This document shows, one piece after another, positions 41,641 to 51,047 of a stretch of DNA of 64,000 nucleotides. A program made the translations under genes and the position numbers. The notes beneath the pieces are model-generated. The model made no database searches. It saw nothing but the letters and a program-made list of their open reading frames with translations, and had not been told where the DNA came from. The stretch is from an uncultured Clostridium sp. (GTDB taxonomy: Bacteria; Bacillota; Clostridia; TANB77; CAG-508), in the NCBI GenBank assembly GCA_900552135.1, contig URYN01000008.1, positions 21,369 through 85,368 of the forward strand. Reading direction: 5' to 3'. Within the stretch, counting starts at the first letter, position 1. Each line of letters begins with the position of its first letter.

Positions 41641-42774
41641 ATGTGGGGAGATATAGCTATAGCATTTTTACTTGCTTTTATAACAGCTTTTGTAATAACA
41701 CCATACACGATTAGACTTGCAAAAAAGGTTGGAGCGGTGGATTATCCAAATGATAGAAGAATAAATAAAAAACCAATGCCAAGATTAGGAGGCCTTGCAG
41801 TAATAGCTGGTTTCATGATATCAGCAATCTATTTAATAATTACAATGTGCATAGAAAAAAAGGTGAATTTTGCCGAAGAGGGATTAAATAGAAAATTGAT
41901 TGGTTGCTTGCTAGGAGCAATAATATTAGGAATTACATGCTATATAGATGATGTGAAAGACATAAAACCGCTTGTAAAACTTGCAGGACAAGTTATCGCA
42001 GCGATTGTAGTAGTAAGCAGTGGAGTCTTAATAGATAATTTTACTATTCCATTTAAGGAAAACAACGTGATGTTAAACGAAGTCTTTAGCTTTGTACTTA
42101 CTGTAGGTTGGATAGTAGGAATAACAAATGCAATAAATTTAATTGATGGATTAGATGGATTATCATCTGGAATAACATTAATTTCATGTATATCTTTGCT
42201 AATAATATTTGCACTAAATGAATCTCCACTTATTGCAATCATATTAATAACAGCATTAGCAGGAGCCATAGTTGGATTTTTACCATATAACTTTAATCCA
42301 GCTAAAACTTTTATTGGAGATGTTGGTTCAAATTTTATGGGATTTGCTATTGCGGTAATTTCGATACTTGGAGTCGCCAAAACATATACAGCAATAGTAA
42401 TTATTGCACCAATAATAGTACTTGCTCTGCCTATTTTCGATACACTTTGGGCGATTGTAAGAAGAATTGTAAAAACTAAATCCATAAAGGGTGTATTTAA
42501 GGCAGATAAAGGACATTTGCACCATAGATTAATGGCGAAGGGCTATACCCAGAAACAGGCTGTTTTAATACTATATGGAATAACAGCCACACTCGGAATG
42601 GTTGCAATTATTTTGCTAGATAGTGGAATTTGGAAAGCATTGTCGTTTGCACTTCTTGTAGTAGTTTTCGTAGCACTAGGATATAAAGACATATTACATT
42701 TAAGAGAAGATGAATATGCAAATTCAAACGAGAAAGTTAGCACTGAAAAAGAGAACAACAAGGAAAATAGTTAA
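41641..42774 (+). CDS. Undecaprenyl-phosphate GlcNAc-1-phosphate transferase (TagO/WecA-like)
   Basis: The initiating enzyme for wall polymers: it links GlcNAc-1-phosphate to undecaprenyl phosphate. The 377-residue protein has about eleven helices, TPYTIRLAKKVGAVDYPNDRRINKKPMPRLGGLA at the start (shown in pieces: KKVGAVDYPNDRR and KPMPRLGG), the metal-binding IDDVKDIKPL and NLIDGLDGLSSG, FIGDVGSNFMGF and the His-rich KGHLHHRL loop. It is the likely first step for the glycan made by the locus. tagO and wecA are both possible names, so no symbol is given. Confidence 0.92.
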   Translation: MWGDIAIAFLLAFITAFVITPYTIRLAKKVGAVDYPNDRRINKKPMPRLGGLAVIAGFMISAIYLIITMCIEKKVNFAEEGLNRKLIGCLLGAIILGITCYIDDVKDIKPLVKLAGQVIAAIVVVSSGVLIDNFTIPFKENNVMLNEVFSFVLTVGWIVGITNAINLIDGLDGLSSGITLISCISLLIIFALNESPLIAIILITALAGAIVGFLPYNFNPAKTFIGDVGSNFMGFAIAVISILGVAKTYTAIVIIAPIIVLALPIFDTLWAIVRRIVKTKSIKGVFKADKGHLHHRLMAKGYTQKQAVLILYGITATLGMVAIILLDSGIWKALSFALLVVVFVALGYKDILHLREDEYANSNEKVSTEKENNKENS

Positions 42775-42800
42775 TAATATGTTTGAGAAAGGAAAATAAA

Positions 42801-43748
42801 ATGAAAAAAATAACAATATTAGTACCAGCTTACAATGAAGAAGAATCTCTACCATATTTATATGACAGAGTTAAGAAAATAATGGACGAAATGATAAACT
42901 ATGAATTTGAGTTACTATTTGTAAATGATGGTAGCAAAGACAATACACTAAATGAAATAAAAAAATTAAGAGAAACAGATAGTAGAGTTTGCTATGTTGA
43001 TTTCTCAAGAAATTTTGGAAAAGAAATCGGAATGATAGCTGGGCTTGACTATGCAACAGGAGATTGCGTAATAATAATGGATGCAGACCTTCAAGATCCA
43101 CCAGAACTTATTCCTCAAATGGTTGAATTGTGGGAACAGGGATATGATGATGTATATGCACAAAGAAAATCTAGAGCTGGAGAAACATGGCTTAAAAAAT
43201 TTACATCAAAAATGTATTACAGAGTATTGCAAAGTTTAACAAAAGTACAAATTCAGAAAGATACCGGAGATTTTAGATTACTAGATAGAAGATGTGTAAA
43301 TGCTTTAAAGAAGATGCGTGAAACAGGAAGATGCTCTAAGAGTATGTTTAGCTGGATTGGATACAACAAAAAGGCAATATTATATGATAGAGATCCTCGT
43401 ATTGCCGGAAAAACAAAATGGAACTATATGAAACTTATAGATTTAGCAATAGATGGAATAACATCTTTTACAACTTCACCACTTAGAATATCAACATTTT
43501 TAAGCATTCCAACATTTTTAGCATTATTTGTATATTTTATATATGTAATTGTGAAAGCATGTGTTACACACACTGCAATACAAGCATTCCAAGCAATTAT
43601 ATTGCTAATATTATTCTTCTCTGGAGTACAAATAATATTGATTGGAATTATGGGAGAGTATTTAGGAAGAATATTCAATGAATCAAAACACAGACCATTA
43701 TATTTAGTAAATGAATATAATGGAGAAAAAGAAACAAATGACAAGTAA
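42801..43748 (+). CDS. GtrB/ArnC-like polyprenyl-phosphate glycosyltransferase
   Basis: A GT2 enzyme with KKITILVPAYNEEESLPYLY, VNDGSKDNTL, MDADLQDPPELI (DXD) and RDPRIAGKTKWNYMKL, plus two C-terminal helices. This is the GtrB/DPM family that makes undecaprenyl-phosphate sugars used as donors outside the cell. The next gene is a GT-C enzyme that could use the product. The start ATG 42801 follows GAAAGGA. Confidence 0.9.
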   Translation: MKKITILVPAYNEEESLPYLYDRVKKIMDEMINYEFELLFVNDGSKDNTLNEIKKLRETDSRVCYVDFSRNFGKEIGMIAGLDYATGDCVIIMDADLQDPPELIPQMVELWEQGYDDVYAQRKSRAGETWLKKFTSKMYYRVLQSLTKVQIQKDTGDFRLLDRRCVNALKKMRETGRCSKSMFSWIGYNKKAILYDRDPRIAGKTKWNYMKLIDLAIDGITSFTTSPLRISTFLSIPTFLALFVYFIYVIVKACVTHTAIQAFQAIILLILFFSGVQIILIGIMGEYLGRIFNESKHRPLYLVNEYNGEKETNDK

Positions 43749-43856
43749 ATGATATATCAAATAATGGGTGTTAATTAGAATAAGATGAAAATAAAACATA
43801 GATAATGGAAAAATATATTGAAAAATAAACTCACAGATAAATATATGGGGGAAAAT

Positions 43857-45533
43857 ATGAAAATTGAAACAGTAGTAGCAATATTCTTAATAAGTGTAAT
43901 TGCAATTATAAAATTGTTAGAAAAGTATTTGATAGAACATAATATTCAAAAAGAAAAAATTATGAATATTAATCAAATAAAGGAAAATTTTATAAACGAA
44001 TATTATAAATGGATTTTTGCACTTATTATAATTGTTACTGCATTTTCTAAGTTTTATAAATTTGGTGAAATTCCAGAATATGTTGGAGTTGACGAGGCTG
44101 CTGCAGCTTATGACTCATACTGTTTAGCAAATTATGGGGTAGACAGATATTTGCTTAAATATCCATTATATCTAATTAATTTTGGAGGCGGACAAAGTGC
44201 TTTATATGCATACTCCACAATTCCATTTATAAAACTATTTGGAGCAAATATTATTACATATAGATTACCTGAATTATTGTTTTTTATAATGGGAATGATT
44301 ATTTCTTGTGTATTGGTATATAAAGTTAAAGACAAAAAATCAGCACTTCTATATTCATTCCTTATAATGACATGTCCTTGGTATATAGAGGCATCTAGAC
44401 AAGGCCTTGATTGCAACTTGCTAGCACCAATGTTTATGCTTGATTTATTGTTATTATTCTCTGCCCAAAAGGATTGGCACTTTGCTGTTGCAGGAATATC
44501 AATAGGAATAACTTTATATACTTATGCTTTATCGTGGCTGTTGATTCCAGTATTTTTAGTATTATACATAGCTTATTCACTATATATGAAAAAGATAAAT
44601 TTCAAACAAATAATAATACTTGGAATACCGATTTTTATACTTGCGATACCGTTAATCTATTTAATTTTATTGAATAATGGATATGTATCAAAAACTGATT
44701 TTGGAATATCCACAATTCCAAAACTTCCATATTACAGAGTGGGAGAAATAAGTTTTTCAAATATTTTTGAATGTGGATTAACAGGAATCCAATCTGTCTT
44801 TCTAAATAAATATAGCCTATTTTTTGTTGAAGTTCCGTTCCTAATAATTGGAATAATAGATGGAATATCGGACTTTGTGTTGAGCATAAAGACAAAGAAA
44901 TTTAATTTTAACGGATTTATCACTGCAACATTTGTGTTATTATTTATAACAAATTTAATGGTAAATGTGCCATCTATAAACAAAATAAATATAGTGTATT
45001 TTCCAATGTTGTATGTTATAACGATTGGAATTATAAAAATTTCGGACAAATCATACATAATTCCTGTAATAACAATTGTTATAATCAGTACTTTATTTAT
45101 CAATTTTGAAATAGAATATTTTGATACAAATAAAAGAGATATTAGAAATGAAACAAATCCTTATGAAGATAGAGAAATATTAAAGATTACAGAACAAATA
45201 CAAGGCAATTCAGAAAATGAAGATGCGCATAAATATTTCATAACAGAAAAAGTAGTTCAACCTTACATTTATTCTTTAATGATAACTAAAACATCTCCGT
45301 ATGAATTACAAGCAACAAGAAATAAATCAGACAACCCTGTATATATTACTGCATTTTCAAACTACAGTTTTGGAAGAAATGAACTTGATGATGCGACAAT
45401 AAATGAAATATGCAAAGATAAAAAATTTATTGTAATAATACACAAGAAATATCAAAACAACATAGAAAAGTTTGAACAGATTGGTAAAAATATTACTGAA
45501 TATGATGATTATAAAATAATAAAAAATTATTAG
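43857..45533 (+). CDS. GT-C family membrane glycosyltransferase (PMT/ArnT-like)
   Basis: A 558-residue protein with about eleven helices and a C-terminal soluble segment of roughly 110 residues. IPEYVGVDEAAAAYDSYCLA carries the acidic DE pair at the first extracellular loop, as in PMT/ArnT proteins that transfer sugars from polyprenyl phosphates. It should pair with the GtrB-like gene upstream. ATG 43857 has GGGGGA just before it; the TTG and ATG starts further up (43818, 43845) lack sites. Confidence 0.8.
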   Translation: MKIETVVAIFLISVIAIIKLLEKYLIEHNIQKEKIMNINQIKENFINEYYKWIFALIIIVTAFSKFYKFGEIPEYVGVDEAAAAYDSYCLANYGVDRYLLKYPLYLINFGGGQSALYAYSTIPFIKLFGANIITYRLPELLFFIMGMIISCVLVYKVKDKKSALLYSFLIMTCPWYIEASRQGLDCNLLAPMFMLDLLLLFSAQKDWHFAVAGISIGITLYTYALSWLLIPVFLVLYIAYSLYMKKINFKQIIILGIPIFILAIPLIYLILLNNGYVSKTDFGISTIPKLPYYRVGEISFSNIFECGLTGIQSVFLNKYSLFFVEVPFLIIGIIDGISDFVLSIKTKKFNFNGFITATFVLLFITNLMVNVPSINKINIVYFPMLYVITIGIIKISDKSYIIPVITIVIISTLFINFEIEYFDTNKRDIRNETNPYEDREILKITEQIQGNSENEDAHKYFITEKVVQPYIYSLMITKTSPYELQATRNKSDNPVYITAFSNYSFGRNELDDATINEICKDKKFIVIIHKKYQNNIEKFEQIGKNITEYDDYKIIKNY

Positions 45534-45546
45534 AAAGGCTTGCAAA

Positions 45547-46557
45547 ATGAAGGAAAACTTAATAATAAATCCGGAAATTACAGACAATAGCGAGGAAAAG
45601 TTAGAAACGACATTAAGACCTCAAATGCTTGATGAATATATAGGACAAACAAAAGTAAAGGAAAGCATGAAGGTCTATATTGAAGCTGCTAAAAAGAGGG
45701 GAGAAGCCCTGGACCATGTTTTACTATATGGCCCTCCAGGACTTGGTAAAACAACACTTGCTGGAATTATAGCAAATGAAATGAGCTCAAAACTAAAAAT
45801 TACATCTGGTCCTGCTATAACAAAACCAGGAGATTTAGCTGCACTTCTTACAAACTTAACACCAAACGAAGTGTTATTCATAGATGAGATTCATCGTTTA
45901 AATAAAAATGTAGAAGAAATATTATATCCAGCACTAGAAGATTATGTACTTGATATAATAATAGGAAAAGGCCCTACTGCAAAATCAATAAGGCTTAATT
46001 TACCACCATTCACATTGATTGGGGCAACAACAAAAGCAGGTTCACTTACTACACCTTTAAGAGATAGATTTGGAATAGTGCATAGATTAGAATTATATAA
46101 TGAGGAAGATTTAATAAAAATAATAAAAAGATCTGCAAAAATATTGGATATAGAAATAGACGAAGAGGCAAGTAAAGAAATTGCAAGAAGATCAAGAGGA
46201 ACCCCAAGAATTGCAAATAGACTGTTAAAAAGAGTTAGAGATTACGCAATGGTGATTGGAAATGGAATGATAGATTTAAAAATAGCGAAAACAGCACTTA
46301 ACAAACTTGAAATAGATGAACTTGGACTCGATGAAATAGACAGAAAAATATTGGAAACTATGATTATAAAATATCAAGGAAAACCAATCGGAATAGAGGC
46401 TTTAGCAACAACTGTAGGGGAAGACATAGATACACTAGAAGATGTATATGAGCCTTATTTAATACAAATAGGATTTATATCAAGAACACAAAGAGGAAGA
46501 ATACCACTTCCAGCTGCATACAAACACATAGGGGCAGAATATCAGATTCAATTTTAA
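45547..46557 (+). CDS. ruvB: Holliday junction branch-migration helicase RuvB
   Basis: The AAA+ motor of the RuvABC complex. MLDEYIGQTKVKESM, Walker A YGPPGLGKTTLAG, Walker B LFIDEIHRLN, sensor 1 GATTKAGSLTTPLRDRFG, and the C-terminal RIANRLLKRVRDYA and FISRTQRGRIPL are all present in 336 residues. It lies inside the polysaccharide locus, 13 bases after a membrane glycosyltransferase and 15 before an unknown membrane gene, and without ruvA, which is its usual neighbour. Confidence 0.97.
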   Translation: MKENLIINPEITDNSEEKLETTLRPQMLDEYIGQTKVKESMKVYIEAAKKRGEALDHVLLYGPPGLGKTTLAGIIANEMSSKLKITSGPAITKPGDLAALLTNLTPNEVLFIDEIHRLNKNVEEILYPALEDYVLDIIIGKGPTAKSIRLNLPPFTLIGATTKAGSLTTPLRDRFGIVHRLELYNEEDLIKIIKRSAKILDIEIDEEASKEIARRSRGTPRIANRLLKRVRDYAMVIGNGMIDLKIAKTALNKLEIDELGLDEIDRKILETMIIKYQGKPIGIEALATTVGEDIDTLEDVYEPYLIQIGFISRTQRGRIPLPAAYKHIGAEYQIQF

Positions 46558-46572
46558 AAACAGGAGAGAAAA

Positions 46573-47928
46573 ATGAATTTTAAGAGGACTATAAAAAAAT
46601 ATGCAATTCAAGCAACAAAATATATATTAATTTTTATAATTTTAATTTGTATATATATAATAACTTTAATTGGAACTAGTCTTACTCCTTCGAGTTGTAT
46701 GAAAGAAAATGTAATAAAAAGCTCTGAAATACTCAAAGATGAAGGCGAAAAAAAATACATTAATGTAGGATATAAAGACGCATCTGTATTTTTATTTACA
46801 GATGCACTTATGATTAATACGGCTTATTCCATAGATTCAAAAACTCCATTAGAAAGTGCTTTACTAGATAGAAAAAATTATATACCTGGGCAAACTTTAT
46901 TAGAACATGAAGATCAACAGTATAATTTAGGTGCGTCTAAAAATTATACTGATGAGTATGGAAATATATTTCAAACTGCTGAATTATATGGACTAATGCA
47001 TGGAGAAAATATAACAGATTCATACGAATATGCAAGATATTGGCATGGTTACTTGATAATATTAAGACCATTATTAGTTATTACCAATTATAATGGAATA
47101 CGAATAATATTTTTATGCCTAATGATTGCTTTAGTTGGTTGGTTGATGTACTTAATAATAAAGAAATTGAATATAAAGATTGCAATAATATTTTTATTAG
47201 GACTTATTTCTGCCAATATATTTGTAACAACACAGTCTTTTAATGAGATAGTAGTATTTTTCATAGCTATAATATCATCAATATACTTATTACTGAAAAA
47301 AGACATAGAAAAAAATATAGGAATAGACTTCTTTATAATTGGCTCGGTGACGGTATTTATGGATTTGCTTACAGCTCCACTTGTTACTCTAGGCATGCCA
47401 CTTGTAATATACTTTTTGTTGTCAGAGAGTAAGAAGAGGTCTGTAAAAGAAAACATACTTACATTTATAAAGCTTTGTACCTGTTGGGCAATTGGCTATG
47501 GAATAACATGGGTTACAAAGTGGATAATAACATCAATAATATGTAACAGACCGATAATTCAAAATGCCATTACACAAGCAAAATATAGAACTAAAAATTC
47601 AAAAATATCTTATGCAAATGTAGTAAAAAGAAATTTAACATTTTTATCTGATTTTATAATTTTGATTTCTATGGCAATAATTGCAGTGTATACAATTATA
47701 AAACTAATAATAAATAGAAATGAAAAAATCAACTTAAAAGGAAATGCAAAGATGACTTTACCGTATCTATTTATTGGAATACTTCCATTTGCCTGGTATT
47801 TTGTACTTAAACAACATTCAATGATTCATTCATTTTTTACATATAGAATATTGTGCATAACCGTAATATGTACATTTCTAATTGCAGAAAAAATAACAGA
47901 AAAAGAAATAATTAATAAAAATAATTAA
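46573..47928 (+). CDS. Polytopic membrane protein of the surface locus
   Basis: I do not recognise the family. The 451-residue protein has one helix near residues 14-35, an extracytoplasmic domain of about 130 residues (YINVGYKDASVFLFTDALM, YEYARYWHGYLIILRPLL), then eight or more helices. The WHGYLIILRPL element and topology resemble membrane glycosyltransferase-like proteins of capsule loci, but no catalytic DE pair is obvious. Its place between ruvB and an acyltransferase suggests a glycan-modifying role; low certainty. Confidence 0.6.
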   Translation: MNFKRTIKKYAIQATKYILIFIILICIYIITLIGTSLTPSSCMKENVIKSSEILKDEGEKKYINVGYKDASVFLFTDALMINTAYSIDSKTPLESALLDRKNYIPGQTLLEHEDQQYNLGASKNYTDEYGNIFQTAELYGLMHGENITDSYEYARYWHGYLIILRPLLVITNYNGIRIIFLCLMIALVGWLMYLIIKKLNIKIAIIFLLGLISANIFVTTQSFNEIVVFFIAIISSIYLLLKKDIEKNIGIDFFIIGSVTVFMDLLTAPLVTLGMPLVIYFLLSESKKRSVKENILTFIKLCTCWAIGYGITWVTKWIITSIICNRPIIQNAITQAKYRTKNSKISYANVVKRNLTFLSDFIILISMAIIAVYTIIKLIINRNEKINLKGNAKMTLPYLFIGILPFAWYFVLKQHSMIHSFFTYRILCITVICTFLIAEKITEKEIINKNN

Positions 47929-47946
47929 AAGCTGAGGGAATACAAA

Positions 47947-49068
47947 ATGGAGAAAGAAAAAGAACGTAAGACTGGAATAGACTGTCTAAGAATAGTTGCA
48001 ATGATAATGATATTATTTATTCATTTTTACGGAAGAGAAGCACTTCAACCAGAATTTAACTTAAGTGATGGTAACTATTATTTTATAATATTTTTAAAAG
48101 GAATGTGCTGTGTTGCAGTAAACTGCTTCTTCCTTATAACTGGATATTTTACAATAAATAAAAGCATTAAATTTTCGAAAACATTAAAAATATGGGGAAC
48201 CACACTATTCTATACACTTTCTTTTTTTCTAGTATTCATGTTTATAAGACAGGGGCAAGTTACAGGAACCGAAGTGTTACAATCATTCTTCCCAGTTGTA
48301 ACTGAAAGCTACTGGTTTATTACAACATATATTGCGGTGAGCTTTCTATCTCCAATTATATGCATAACAATTCCGAAACTTATGAAAAAACAATATAAAT
48401 ACCTTCTTACGACTTTAATAATAATACTAGTTATCATTGGTCAAGTTTATCCATACACAGGAGTATTTAACAGCACAACGGGTTTAAATCTTGCAACAAT
48501 GTTGTTAATGTATTTGATAGGTGGATATATAAGACTCCATTTAAACATTAAAAAAGAAAATAGCAATAAATATTTATTAGGATATATAATAATGAGCTTA
48601 ATGATATTTTTAAATGCATTTATAATGGATATACTAGGAGCGTGTTTCGGAGGAATATTCAAGTTATGGGCAAGGAAAGAATTTGCGTATAATTCAATAT
48701 TTGTGGTAGCATCATCAGTATTATTGTTCCTGTATTTTGCAAGCATTGAAATTAAAGGAAAATTTGCAAAGAGGATAATTTCAACAGTACAACCCTTGAT
48801 ATTTGCAGTGTATATTATGCATGAAGACATATTCGTAAGATCGAAAACCCTAGGAGCTTTAAAATATCAAAATTCTGTATGGTTTATACCTGATTTATTT
48901 ATAAAAATAACTTTACTATTTTTAGTATGTTGTTTCATAGAATACATAAGACAATTTATAGGAAGACAATTCGCTAAATTAGAACTATTCAAAAGAATAA
49001 TAAACAAAGTGCAAAAATTAGATGAAATACAGGTAAAAAGTTTATCAGAACAATGTGATAAACAATAA
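47947..49068 (+). CDS. Acyltransferase family 3 membrane protein (OafA/WecH-like)
   Basis: A 373-residue membrane acyltransferase with about ten helices: TGIDCLRIVAMIMILFIHFYGREAL (the His near the end of the first helix is catalytic in the family), CFFLITGYFTINK and IYIMHEDIFVRS near the C-terminus. Such enzymes O-acetylate or otherwise acylate surface glycans. It closes the polysaccharide locus. Confidence 0.87.
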   Translation: MEKEKERKTGIDCLRIVAMIMILFIHFYGREALQPEFNLSDGNYYFIIFLKGMCCVAVNCFFLITGYFTINKSIKFSKTLKIWGTTLFYTLSFFLVFMFIRQGQVTGTEVLQSFFPVVTESYWFITTYIAVSFLSPIICITIPKLMKKQYKYLLTTLIIILVIIGQVYPYTGVFNSTTGLNLATMLLMYLIGGYIRLHLNIKKENSNKYLLGYIIMSLMIFLNAFIMDILGACFGGIFKLWARKEFAYNSIFVVASSVLLFLYFASIEIKGKFAKRIISTVQPLIFAVYIMHEDIFVRSKTLGALKYQNSVWFIPDLFIKITLLFLVCCFIEYIRQFIGRQFAKLELFKRIINKVQKLDEIQVKSLSEQCDKQ

Positions 49069-49167
49069 TAAAAATTATTATTATATTATAATGGAAGCGT
49101 ACATTGAAATTTTAAGAATAAAGAGAATGATATTATAGTTTAAATGAACTGAAAGGAGTAACTAACA

Positions 49168-49737
49168 ATGAAATTACTAATGCATACCTGCTGTGCACCA
49201 TGTAGCGTGTACTGTATAGACAAACTAAGAGAAGAAGGAATAGAACCAACAGTATACTGGTATAATCCAAATATCCACCCATACACGGAATACAAAGCAC
49301 GTAGAGAATGCTTAAAAGAATATACAAAATCAATAAATGTACAAGCCATATTCGAAGAAGAATATGGCTTAGATGAGTTTTGCAAGGAAGCCGTAAAAAA
49401 TTTAAACGCAAGATGTGTTAATTATTGCTATCCAGTTAGACTTAGAAAAACATTTGAATATGCAAAAGAACATGGCTATGATACTGTTACTACCACATTG
49501 CTATACAGCATATATCAGAAACATGACTTTATAAAAAAATTAATGGAGCAGTACAGTGAAGAGTATGGAATAGATTTCTTGTACAGAGATTTTAGAGTAG
49601 GATTTTGGGAAGGACACCAAAAAGCTCATGACTTAGGTCTATATATGCAAAAATACTGTGGCTGTGTGTTTAGTGAGGAGGACAGATATGCTAAGCAAAT
49701 CAAACGTGATAAAGAAAATATATTGACATCAAAATAA
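49168..49737 (+). CDS. queH: Epoxyqueuosine reductase QueH
   Basis: Reduces epoxyqueuosine to queuosine in tRNA anticodons. LMHTCCAPCSVYCIDKL carries the first conserved cysteines and YCGCVFSEEDRYAKQIKR the second pair, matching QueH (DUF208). VYWYNPNIHPYTEY and VTTTLLYSIYQKHD are further family motifs. The 189-residue length is normal. A good AAAGGAG lies before ATG 49168. It stands alone, with no other queuosine gene in the window. Confidence 0.95.
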   Translation: MKLLMHTCCAPCSVYCIDKLREEGIEPTVYWYNPNIHPYTEYKARRECLKEYTKSINVQAIFEEEYGLDEFCKEAVKNLNARCVNYCYPVRLRKTFEYAKEHGYDTVTTTLLYSIYQKHDFIKKLMEQYSEEYGIDFLYRDFRVGFWEGHQKAHDLGLYMQKYCGCVFSEEDRYAKQIKRDKENILTSK

Positions 49738-49845
49738 ATCTGATATAAAATTTGATTAATAGTTTATAAGGAGCAATAAATATAGGTTAATAATAAAAAA
49801 ATACGCGGCAAGAACTAAATAAAAAAGGAAAGGCGGTATTTTTTT

Positions 49846-50853
49846 ATGAATGATTTAGAATTAAATTTTTCGGAAATTATTAACATGATTGAAACAAGAA
49901 GACAAAATGCTTACAAAAAAGTAAATGAAGAGCTAATCTCCTTATATTGGGACTTCGGAAAATATATAAGTGAGAAAGTAAATGATTCTAACTGGGGAGA
50001 TAAAATTGTAGACAAGTTAGTAGAATTTATGAAAAGAGAATATCCTACAATGAGAGGATTTACTAGACGTGGAATATATAGAATGAAACAATTCTATGAA
50101 ACATACAAAGATAATGAATTTGTGTCAACACTGTTGACACAAATTAGTTGGAGCAATAATGTAAAGATTTTGAGTTCTACTAAATCTATTGAAGAGAAAG
50201 AATTTTATATAAAAATGTGCATTAAGTATAATTATACTGCTAGAGAATTAGATAGACAAATTTCAAGTGGATATTTTTATAGATATATGTTATCAGACGG
50301 AAAGGCAAATCAAAGTTTATCAAAAGCTGTAGGAGAAGAAGACTATCCTAATACCAGAATATTAGACACTTATAGTTTAGAATTTTTGGATTTACCGAAT
50401 CAGTATTCGGAAAGAGATTTGAAGAAATCAATTATTTCTAATATGAAGGATTTTATTTTAGAAATTGGAAAAGATTTTACTTATGTTGGCGAAGAATATA
50501 GAGTACAAGTTGGAAATGCAGATTTTTATATTGACTTATTATTTTACAATAGGGCCTTAAGTTGTTTAGTTGTTTTTGAACTTAAAACAGATGATTTTAA
50601 ACCAGAATACATTTCAAAAATGGACTTTTATTTGGAAGCATTAGATAGACAAGAGAAAAAAGAAAACGAAAATCCGAGTGTGGGTGTAATTTTGTGTGCA
50701 AGTAAAAATGAACAAGTAGTTGAATATGCAATGAGCAGAAGTATGTCACCAACTATGGTATCTCAATATACATTGAATTTGATAGATAAGAAATTGTTGG
50801 AAAACAAATTGAAGGAAATTACGAATATAGTCGAGGAAAATAATAATAAATAA
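49846..50853 (+). CDS. YhcG-type (DUF1016) PD-(D/E)XK nuclease
   Basis: A 335-residue protein of the YhcG family. The N-terminal winged-helix domain includes SLYWDFGKYISEKV and RGFTRRGIYRMKQFYE; the C-terminal nuclease has DFTYVGEEYRV, ADFYIDLLFYNRALSCLVVFELK (the D...ExK catalytic pattern) and GVILCASKNEQVVEYA. Relatives appear in mobile or defence-associated settings, but their role is unclear. The gene contains a 29-nt perfect palindrome (50117-50145). A hairpin with its binding site in the loop (about 49800-49841) precedes the ATG. Confidence 0.85.
   Translation: MNDLELNFSEIINMIETRRQNAYKKVNEELISLYWDFGKYISEKVNDSNWGDKIVDKLVEFMKREYPTMRGFTRRGIYRMKQFYETYKDNEFVSTLLTQISWSNNVKILSSTKSIEEKEFYIKMCIKYNYTARELDRQISSGYFYRYMLSDGKANQSLSKAVGEEDYPNTRILDTYSLEFLDLPNQYSERDLKKSIISNMKDFILEIGKDFTYVGEEYRVQVGNADFYIDLLFYNRALSCLVVFELKTDDFKPEYISKMDFYLEALDRQEKKENENPSVGVILCASKNEQVVEYAMSRSMSPTMVSQYTLNLIDKKLLENKLKEITNIVEENNNK
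50117..50145. repeat. 29-nt perfect palindrome inside the YhcG gene
   Basis: AATTTGTGTCAACA, one C, TGTTGACACAAATT: 14-base arms without a mismatch inside the coding frame (it encodes EFVSTLLTQI). The strength and symmetry are hard to explain by protein coding alone. Confidence 0.8.
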
Positions 50854-50954
50854 TTTTATAGTCTTAACGACTTATCGAATGAGAAGATTAAGAGAAAAGA
50901 AAATGTATTCGAATTACTATAAATTCCCTAATAGTCACACACAAATTTACATAA

Positions 50955-50983
50955 TTGACTTTCGCACAGAAATTTGGTAAAAT
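50955..50983 (+). promoter_or_regulatory. Promoter of the orphan gene at 51048
   Basis: TTGACT at 50955-50960, 17 bases, TAAAAT at 50978-50983. The leader contains TTGGC/GCCAA and CCAAAATA/TATTTGG hairpins just before the GGGAGG binding site, so translation could be controlled. Confidence 0.7.
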
Positions 50984-51047
50984 AAAAGTGTTGGCAGTGG
51001 CCAAAGCAAATCGCATATCCAAAATAACTATTTGGGAGGTTGCAACA

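Noticed and set aside
50955..51047. Extended N-terminus for the orphan gene starting at 50955
   Set aside because: It would begin in the -35 box of its promoter; the ATG at 51048 has a clear GGGAGG site.
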